Positions 56,968 to 64,000 of a DNA stretch of 64,000 bases are shown one piece after another (the first letter of the stretch is position 1; each line of letters begins with the position of its first letter). The notes beneath the pieces are model-generated. The model was not told where the DNA came from. It saw only the letters and a program-made list of their open reading frames with translations, and searched no databases. The DNA is from Malus domestica (taxonomy: Eukaryota > Streptophyta > Magnoliopsida > Rosales > Rosaceae), in contig NC_091663.1 in the NCBI RefSeq assembly GCF_042453785.1, forward strand, positions 35,857,001 through 35,921,000. The letters are read 5' to 3'. Both the position numbers and the translations under genes were made by a program.

Positions 56968-58410
56968 ATGGACAGGCTGGTGAAGCCAGACGTGAAGGAA
57001 GTGGAGCTCAACTTCAAGAGAGACCAAAAGTGCAGCACAACCTTCCGGCTGAGCAACCTCATGCACACCATGCCCGTCGCCGTCTCCCTCACCACCAACA
57101 ACCCATCTCTCTTTTCCTTCACTCACCCCCTCTCCATAATCCCGCCGCTCTCTTCCTCCTCCTACACCCTCCTCCTCTCACAGCCGTCCGATGAGCCCCC
57201 GATATCCCTCACGGCCACCCCTCATGACGTCATCAACGTCAAGGCCTCCATGCTCCCCACCGGAAAAGCCCACCCGGAGGAACTCCGCCGCCTGTTCGCC
57301 CGGCCCGGGCCTCACGTTTTCCGGGACGCCACCATACCCATATCGTTCGTGGGTCCGCACGTGGTTGAGTTTCTGATTTCTCAGCACACCCGGATCTCGG
57401 CATTCGATTCGTTTTTCAACAAGGCGATTTCTGGGTGCTCTGGGGCTGAGCTCACGGCGCTGCTCGGTCCCGCCATAGCTTCCGGGAATGCTAATTTGGT
57501 CTCCGACTTGATTGAAGCCGGTGCGGTTGTGAATCGGAGAGATTCGGATTCCGGATCTTTGCTATCTCTCTGTGTTCGAACCGGAAACGTTGAGATTGTA
57601 AAGGTCCTGATCGCCTCTGGATGTGGAATCGGTAACTCGGCCGACATGGTTTTGCACGATGCGGCGGCGATCAACCGGGTCGATTTGTTTGAGATTTTGT
57701 GTAAGTGTTTCACCGGAATCGACGTCAATTGTGTTGATCCGGACGGTCGGACTCCCATTCATATCGCGGCGGCGCACGGCCACGTTGAGATGTTGAAGTA
57801 TTGTATTTCGGTCGGAGGCAATGCGGAAGTTTCAGACTCAAAAGGTTGGAATCCGCTTCACTGCGCGGCGGAGAAGGGGCATTTGGAGGCCGCCAAGTGT
57901 TTGTTGACGTCCTCCAAGTTGAAATACGCCGTCACGAAAGACGGAAGGACGGCTTTCGACCTCGCCGCCACAAACGGGCATTCCTGTCTTCTCGGTTGTC
58001 TACGATACGACGACGTTCTGCACCGGACGGCGAGGTCGGACGACGCACACGGGATAAAGAGTTGCCTTGCGGAAGGGGCAGACGTGAACGGGAGAGACCA
58101 GAATGGCTGGACCCCTTTGCACAGGGCGGCGTTCAAAGGGAGGATCGAGTGTGTGAAGGTGTTGCTTAATCATGGTGCGGTGGTGGATGCGGTGGATGAT
58201 GTCGGCTACACGCCGCTGCATTGCGCGGCGGAGGCGGGGCACGTGCAGGTGGCTCTGTTGCTGATTGCTCATGGAGCTCGAGCCAACGTGAAGAGCTTGG
58301 AGGGAATTGTTCCTACCAATTTGGACCGTTTCAAGACCCACCCTTCTCTGATTTCACATAACGAAAATAACGTGCAACTGAAACGTTTTTTTGACGATAT
58401 CTCATGTTGA
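56968..58410 (+). CDS. VAPYRIN-type protein: MSP domain plus ankyrin repeats
   Basis: Single exon, 480 residues from MDRLVKPDVKEVELNF to DISC. The start at 56968 is preferred because VAPYRIN proteins begin MDRLVK; an upstream in-frame ATG is ignored. Residues 1 to about 130 form a major-sperm-protein (VAP-like) domain (CSTTFRLSNLMHTMPVAVSL, SIIPPLSSSSYTLLLSQPSD). From about residue 150 to 465 there are roughly eight to ten ankyrin repeats, e.g. DGRTPIHIAAAHGHVEMLKY, GWNPLHCAAEKGHLEAAKCL and GYTPLHCAAEAGHVQVALLL. VAPYRIN is needed in other plants for intracellular accommodation of mycorrhizal fungi and acts on small vesicular compartments. Whether this is VAPYRIN itself or its VAPYRIN-like paralogue cannot be settled here. 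The reading frame is intact and no intron is needed. Confidence 0.9.
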   Translation: MDRLVKPDVKEVELNFKRDQKCSTTFRLSNLMHTMPVAVSLTTNNPSLFSFTHPLSIIPPLSSSSYTLLLSQPSDEPPISLTATPHDVINVKASMLPTGKAHPEELRRLFARPGPHVFRDATIPISFVGPHVVEFLISQHTRISAFDSFFNKAISGCSGAELTALLGPAIASGNANLVSDLIEAGAVVNRRDSDSGSLLSLCVRTGNVEIVKVLIASGCGIGNSADMVLHDAAAINRVDLFEILCKCFTGIDVNCVDPDGRTPIHIAAAHGHVEMLKYCISVGGNAEVSDSKGWNPLHCAAEKGHLEAAKCLLTSSKLKYAVTKDGRTAFDLAATNGHSCLLGCLRYDDVLHRTARSDDAHGIKSCLAEGADVNGRDQNGWTPLHRAAFKGRIECVKVLLNHGAVVDAVDDVGYTPLHCAAEAGHVQVALLLIAHGARANVKSLEGIVPTNLDRFKTHPSLISHNENNVQLKRFFDDISC

Positions 58411-59079
58411 TCACATAATTAAAAGTATGTGATTAGCCTGAAATAACGTCACACTGCAGGTGTAGAAAAGTTTTATGGCGGTATCAAGATTTTAGAATTT
58501 CTTGTTACATTGTGCAATCAATGTGTATTTTTTTATGTTTGTGGTGGTGAGTTTGAATGGTTGGGGCAGAGAGAGATGTGTTTCCCCTCCACAGCCAATA
58601 CTATGTTGGAAGAAGCTTCTTCAGCTCATGTATACTACGAGAATCAAAGTTTAAGAACTGAGATTTTTGCTTTAATTGACGCTTCTTTGCTCTATTTCTA
58701 TTCTTTTTTTGTTGCAAATGTTCCTAAACCTTGAAGTAGTCAAAACTCAGGTGACGTGTTTACTTATTTGGAATGAGTTTCGAATCAAGAGCGAAAGGAT
58801 TTTGATTTTTTGAACCAAATTGATATGAACTTGTTTTGTGTTCTCATCGAGTGAGTCAAAATTTCTTAGAGTTAAGTGGCACGTTCTATGTTCCTCATAT
58901 CGATGCCTACATTGGCTTAACTTAAGATATAGACACAAAGGCAATACAATTTACATGATAAATCATGCCTGAATTATTAATGATTAAACCAATTCAAACG
59001 TATAAGCCACGAAGGAATGTGACTTGTGGATTATATACCTTTAGACTAAACAAAGTTTAGAAATGATTTTTGAGATTGA
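58411..59079. other. 3' flank of the VAPYRIN-type gene
   Basis: Probably the 3' UTR up to about 58740 and then intergenic DNA. A small open frame at 58510-58734 has no recognised domain and likely lies in the UTR. Confidence 0.4.
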
Positions 59080-59345
59080 CATAACACCTTTGTAGGTCTA
59101 TAACAGATAAAACCAACAGAATTGGCCCCTTGTTCTTTTGTGAAAAATCTGTTAAAAATATAATCGTTAAGTGAAGGAGTTGACTTGACAAAAACACCCT
59201 TAAAAGGTGGTTACGTGACAACTTAACGAGGATATTGATAGTTTTTTCACGGAAATACCAAAATGATTTACAGTGAACAAATTTAGAGACCACTTCTATT
59301 GATTTTCATTCTCAAAGATCAAAATAAGAATTATACCGATCACAG
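59080..59345. mobile_element. Inverted-repeat nonautonomous element, family C (degenerate)
   Basis: TTTGTGAAAAATCTGTTAAA, GACTTGACAAAAACACCCTT and CTTCTATTGATTTTCATTCT match the family C element at 52568 in order and spacing. Confidence 0.55.
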
Positions 59346-59547
59346 TGATCATTTTGAATAAAGTGGATTTCATCTAGAAGATTTTTTTTTTTAAATAATG
59401 TTATAAGTAGGACTGAGATTTGAATATCAATCTTTGTGTCTGCGATAAATATTCTTGATCACTTGATTCCAAAAGGATATGTAAAAGATAAGAAAAGGAT
59501 CATCGAGACTTGTAAATTGTTCGGATTTTATTAAGATCAGTCTCATG

Positions 59548-60905
59548 TTAATTACAACAACTTAAAAGCTCATTCTCTGTTGTTGAATAATTTAACTGTG
59601 CATCATTGAGTGTTCGAGATGCATAATAGATGACATGTGGCACTTTGTTGACACGCTGCCCTAGAACTGCACCGACGACATGGTCTGAAGCATCGCACAT
59701 CAACTCAAAAGGTAAACTCCAATCTGGTGGTATGATCACAGGAGCCGTGAATAACAACTCCTTAAGCTTGTTGAATGCTACCACACACTCTTCATTCATA
59801 TCAAATGTTACATCTTTTTGAAGCAAATGACACAAAGGTCTAGAAATTATTGAGAAGTCCTTAAAAAATGTACGGTAGAAACCTGTATGTCCAAGAAAAG
59901 AACGAACCTCCCTGACAGTAGTAGGAAAGGGTAAAGAACTAACAAGTTCTACTTTAGATTTATCAACTTCAATTCCATTTTCAGAGATGATATGCCCTAG
60001 AACTAATCCATGTGAAACCATGAAATGACATTTTTCCCAATTTAAGACCAGATTAGTTTCTTGGCAACATTTTAAAACTAGAGACAAATTATGTAGACAT
60101 GTATCAAAAAAATCACCATAAACTGAAAAATCATCCATGAACACTTCAATTATTTTCTCAATCATATTAGAAAAGATACTTACCATACACCTTTGAAATG
60201 TGGCGGGAGCGTTGCAAAGTCCAAACGGCATCCTCCGGTATGCAAATGTGCCAAATGGACATGTGAAAGTAATCTTTTCTTGATCCTCCGGAGCAATTGC
60301 AATCTGATTATATCCATAATAGCCATCAAGAAAGCAATAATGAGAATGACCAGCTAACCTTTCTAACATTTGATCAATGAATGGGACTGGAAAGTGATAT
60401 TTGCATGTAGTGCTGTTTATCTTCCGATAGTCTGTACAAACTCTCCAACTATTTTGCACACGTGTAGGCACTAGCTCATTAGCTTCATTCTTAACAACTG
60501 TGACTCCGGATCGCTTCGGAACTACTTGAACGGGGTTCACGCACTTGCTGTCCGAGATAGGATATACGATGCCAACATCAAGAAGTTTGATAACCTCTTT
60601 CTTGACGACCTCCATCATGAGTGGGTTCAAACGGCGTTGAGCTTCCCTTGTTGATTTTGCACCTTCCTCCAACAGAATCTTATGCATGCATGTAGCTGGA
60701 TTTATACCTTTAATATCTGCAATGCTCCAAACTATGGCAGTTTTGTGATCTTTCAGTACCCGGATCAGTTTTCTCCCTCTATTCTGCTGTGAGTTGTGAT
60801 GATATGATGACCGGTAATGTTTCATCCTCTCCCAAAAAATGCATATTTCAAATGTTCAGGAATCGGTTTAAGCTCCAATTTGGGTGCCTGAATCACAGAA
60901 TGAAG
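59548..60905 (-). pseudogene. Ty3/gypsy reverse transcriptase fragment (Athila/Tat branch)
   Basis: The minus strand from about 60825 to 59548 keeps one open frame of 425 codons. It shows the RT blocks RVCTDYRKINSTT, FLDGYYGYNQI, TFAYRRMPFGLCNAPATFQR, the catalytic VFMDDFSVYG, and the connection/RNase H start FELMCDASDHVVGAVLG. It breaks off right after ENELL, inside RNase H. Upstream (60905-60840) the linker APKLELKPIPEHLKYAF is in another frame, showing a frameshift near 60830. Neither LTR nor integrase nor gag is near. The block order and VFMDDFSVYG suit Athila/Tat-type plant elements. It is a truncated, dead copy. Confidence 0.88.
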
Positions 60906-61149
60906 AGTTTTTTCGTTCGAAGTAGGAAGAGAAATAAAAAAGGAAGAAGACTTACTTGTCATCGCAAACTGCCCCCAAGAACCAGATGCCATATTAATGA
61001 CAACCTAAGTACAATAGCTTAGGGTTCCGATAGTCAAGTTGTATAACTTCTCAATGTAAGCGAGCGAATTCAATTCCTTCACCTAATTTATTACAAACAG
61101 TTAACATGTTAGTTTTACCAATTGTGAAGCAGCTGACATGAAATTACAA

Positions 61150-61990
61150 TTATGGAAATAAACTAAAACACAGACAACTTACTTGTTCGGAAACCGACAA
61201 GGAAACTTGACGCTGCTTCTGGGTATATAAATGTGAATGATGTTCCTGATTCATTAACTCTTCATGCTCATTCAGGTATGTCATAATCTTGTCACAATTG
61301 TTAAGTATGAACCAATGCACTATCTTCATGTTCATTTGGGTAAACGACTCACCTTATACTAGTTTACCAAAGGGTCGTGCGATTTGGCCAAAAACAGAAA
61401 GTTTTCCTTCCTTACTCCACCGTCATTATTACCCTGAGGACGATTGAACAACGTCTCAACATCTTGCAGGTAAATAGCACAGTACGTAAGGGACTAATCC
61501 GACCCAAGCCTTCATAATTGATCCTTCGGGCTTTGCCTTGTTCCATAGGCTTTTATTTAATTCACGGAGTTGTTTGTAGAAATAAAATGTTATGATTCAA
61601 ATTAGTTAAATCACCAATTAATCACGAATTAATAAATTTCTGAAGATGAAATACCTTTCTATTGGATACGTCTATCGATAGTTGACAGGTCTAGCAAGCA
61701 TTGTCTCATCCGACAATTGAATCATCACGTGGATCATGTTTTTGAAGAAAGATGAAGGAAATATTTATTCAAACTTGTATAGGACTTCGACAATGTCATT
61801 GTGCAAGTGTTTAATATCGGACTTTCGCAACAACCTTGCAGATAATTAAGAAAAAAATCTCTCCAACAATATAATCGGCTTAATCACATCTTCGGGCAAG
61901 AGGTGTCAAAAACCAACCTGGAGAAGGCATTGGAGTATCATATGACACATTTTGGTAAGTTTTTTTTTGCTGCGCATACAAGTCTTAAAC
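61150..61990 (-). pseudogene. CACTA (En/Spm) transposase fragment, DUF4218-like part
   Basis: Minus-strand pieces in different frames match the C-terminal half of TNP2-type CACTA transposases in the right order. First comes LERFFSKLSARLLR with HLHNDIVEVLYKFE and IFPSSFFKNMIHVMIQLSDE (about 61900-61680), then LTYCAIYLQDVETLFNRPQG (about 61490-61430), then KIVHWFILNNCDKIMTYLNE (about 61330-61270). Frameshifts, stops and a likely intron separate the pieces. No CACTA end was found. It abuts the gypsy fragment, so the region is a nest of dead elements. Confidence 0.7.
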
Positions 61991-62821
61991 ACACACTCAT
62001 TTTTTTAGAGGTACTGAATTAGGCATCGAAGGTCCATTGACCAAACTCCCCCTTCCCTCGCCCCCCCCCTCCACACCCTACCTTATGATTGCATAAACTT
62101 TTGGTCTTTGATCAAATGTGTTGATTGTTTTGTATATACAAATTCGTCAAAACTGAAGACAACGAATTTTTGCTACCACACTTAGTACATAAAAAACAAT
62201 CCCACTTATTTGGATAATAGTATAATACTTGTTTGGTGCACTATTTTTTTGGGGTAAATTATACAAAACTACCTCAATTTTGGGTCGAACCACAATATCA
62301 TACCTCAAGTTTTAAACATTGTAATGTCATACCTCAGTTGCAATGTTAGACTTCCGTTAAATTTTCTATTAATAGGCAACTCAATCCCCTAAGAGCACTT
62401 CCAGTGTAGGAAGGCCCCTTGAGCAAATGCAACTCAATCCCCTGAAATGAACAGTAACTGCCTGTTATGAATAGTAACTGCCCCAAGTGCATCTCCACTC
62501 TTAAATTGAATAGCCTACACAATTCGATATAAAATATTAGTATTTTTTTATTTTATAAAATAATAAAAGATAACTTTATTTTTAATTTTGGATAATAATA
62601 AAAGATTAATTAGTTGAAAGTACTCAAAAATATTGAAATGTAGTGTAAAGTGAAAAAGCATGGTTACGTATTTATAGAAAAAAATTTATATTTTTTAATA
62701 GTTTTAATTAGTTTTTTTTTTTTATAATTTTTAAATAATTTCAATTGTGGCTTGTGGCTTACGTTACATATGCAGGTGTTGGGTTAGGCGATTATTGCCT
62801 AACTTCTCTATCAGGCAAGGT
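61991..62821. other. Intergenic stretch with MITE-like pieces
   Basis: 62250-62380 (GGGTAAATTATACAAAACTA, ATCATACCTCAAGTTTTAAA) resembles the start of a long inverted-repeat element without its right half. 62395-62520 (GAGCACTTCCAGTGTAGG, GCATCTCCACTCTTAAATTG) looks like an end of a nonautonomous DNA element. No gene. Confidence 0.4.
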
Positions 62822-63040
62822 CTAAAATATCGATATTATCGACGATATTTCGCCGATAATATCGTTTTTTTTAGAGGACAATATTTTCACATTTATCCAC
62901 TTAATTATCGTCAATATATCGATATTTTTGTCGATATTATCGCAATAATATCGGAGACGATATTTTTAGCATTTTAATACATTATTTGGGCAATATATCG
63001 TGATATTATTGATAATATCGCGACATGAAACCCAAAAATA
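62822..63040. repeat. ATATCGAT-rich repeat, left block
   Basis: Dense ATATCG/CGATAT words in both directions (TATCGACGATATTTCGCC, GATAATATCG, CAATATATCGTGATATTATT). The block abuts the truncated gene at about 63040 and is related to the block at 63930-64000. Confidence 0.7.
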
Positions 63041-63526
63041 CTTGAAAGAGTTGGAGCCGCTGTCGTCGTGGCGACTGATGAAGACGGACCAAGCCAGGTA
63101 CATATTGGCGGCGGTGAGCGCGTCGCAGCCAACGCCGAAAAGCAACGAAACGACGACGCTCAGGATGTCCTTGGTGCGATCGCACAGGGAGTTGAGGTCG
63201 TAGGATGACAACAAAGAAGCCGTTCCAATGAAAGGAAAGAGCGGTGCCGTCTGAGATCGCTTCTTGCTGTCGTGGTGGTGGTGTGGGACAAAGACGTCTT
63301 CTGAGCGGGCAGGGTGGATGTGGACAGGGCGGAGCTGTCCGATTTCGGTGACGACGGTGACGAAGCCGGAGGGGGAAGAGGAGGAGGGGAGATGGCGGAG
63401 GGAGAAAGAGTAGGAGGAAACGAAGAACGTTTTGCAGGGCCTTGATGCGGTGGCGGAGATGGCGAAGAGGGAAAGGGCGAGGAGAGCGATGAGGAGAATG
63501 AGGGTTCGTTGACTCGTTGACGCCAT
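63040..63526 (-). pseudogene. Truncated small membrane-protein gene of unknown function
   Basis: ATG at 63526 opens a frame with a clear signal peptide (TLILLIALLALSLFAISATA). Next comes a conserved-looking block (RPCKTFFVSSYSFSLRHLP, FVTVVTEIGQLRPVHIHP), a polar His-rich part, then DRTKDILSVVVSLLFGVGCD with ALTAANMYLAWSVFI, probably a transmembrane segment. I recall a plant-wide uncharacterised family with this layout, in which an acidic C-terminal tail follows. Here the tail is replaced after about residue 160 by frame running into ATATCG repeat DNA, ending at 62966. The gene body lies between two repeat blocks. It is therefore probably a captured or insertion-broken copy; expression is unknown. 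Confidence 0.65.
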
Positions 63527-63929
63527 GGATTTACCTGCACATAGGAAAAGGGAGAGCTTCTCGTTCTTTCAAGTTTCAATTGGCAATTTAGGGATTTTGA
63601 GCAAGTCTCTGGCCCTAAATTACCTCACTTATATTGCCCTCAACAAGTCCAAATGATTACATATATTATAAAGTGTAAAATATTGTACTAATTCATTATA
63701 TATAAATGATTATGGTGTGTTTAAACTTCTTTCATTAATTACTACATATTTTCTACACTTACAATGTTTACCAGCTCGCTATATAATCAACTTAAATCAG
63801 TTAAATCCATCATGCAATGCATTTCCTTCCAATTTTTTGTGATAAACTAATAGATAATTGACTAAATAAACATCCTACAAAGTTTCAATAAAAATTTTCA
63901 AGTTTTTCTTACAATTTCCGCAGTTTTAT
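63527..63929. other. Upstream region of the truncated membrane-protein gene
   Basis: Moderately AT-rich, with CT-rich sequence close to the ATG that could be its 5' UTR. No further gene seen. Confidence 0.4.
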
Positions 63930-64000
63930 TCAATTTTTATCGATATTGATAATATCCCGATATTTCCATCGAAATTTCCGTGTTTTTGGACTACCGATAT
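63930..64000. repeat. ATATCGAT-rich repeat, right block (cut by window end)
   Basis: TTTTTATCGATATTGATAAT, ATCCCGATATTTCCATCG and ACTACCGATAT: the same word set as 62822-63040. It continues beyond the window. Confidence 0.6.

Noticed and set aside
57801-58341. Long overlapping frames on both strands within the VAPYRIN-type gene
   Set aside because: Shadows of the GC-rich ankyrin coding sequence; no own features.
63160-63579. 139-codon Ser/Pro-rich minus-strand frame
   Set aside because: Out-of-frame shadow of the membrane-protein fragment, which has the signal peptide and transmembrane segment in its own frame.

Overview
The window is plant nuclear DNA, most likely from a woody Rosaceae species of the apple/pear group. 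This is an inference from split plant genes with GT-AG introns, a LEC14B-type WD40 gene, and several copies of short MITE and SINE families that I associate with apple and pear. No prokaryotic, organellar, rRNA or clear tRNA gene was seen. Most of the sequence is AT-rich intergenic DNA built from nested transposon remains, with a small number of host genes between them.

Host genes from left to right: the 3' end of a secreted leucine-rich-repeat protein (2-418, +); a nine-coding-exon LEC14B/DCAF11-type WD40 protein (3870-7022, -); a two-exon pentatricopeptide repeat protein (18818-20943, +); a two-exon gibberellin receptor GID1 (27695-29050, -); a fragment of a SOSS-B-type OB-fold gene (50830-51087, +); a single-exon VAPYRIN-type MSP-ankyrin protein (56968-58410, +); and the 5' part of a small membrane-protein gene cut off by repeat DNA (63040-63526, -). 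They are unrelated in pathway. GID1 (gibberellin perception) and the VAPYRIN-type protein (family linked to symbiosis and membrane traffic) are the best-known functions.

The most notable object is a complete 9.56 kb LTR retrotransposon (9072-18632) with 1588/1589 bp LTRs and a perfect 5 bp target duplication CAGAC. It carries a gag region but no visible pol. The space where pol would lie is filled by a roughly 4 kb antisense gene with introns that encodes a plant-mobile-domain protein with a coiled-coil tail. Both gag and the antisense gene are interrupted by stop codons that are each one transition away from a sense codon. The element ends about 180 bp upstream of the PPR start codon.

Other repeat structure: two independent local tandem duplications of about 2.7 kb (29776-35198 and 41491-48721). 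One copy of the second is split by a 1.84 kb Mutator-like element that itself contains a 1.03 kb PIF/Harbinger-like element. There is also a 1.38 kb solo LTR with target duplication GTTAT (54447-55830), two RTE-LINE 3' ends, an Athila/Tat-type reverse transcriptase fragment next to a CACTA transposase fragment (59548-61990), an hAT-type MITE with an 8 bp target duplication, eight copies of one abundant MITE family, several long-inverted-repeat elements, SINEs and microsatellites. All exon boundaries and element ends were read by eye from the sequence.
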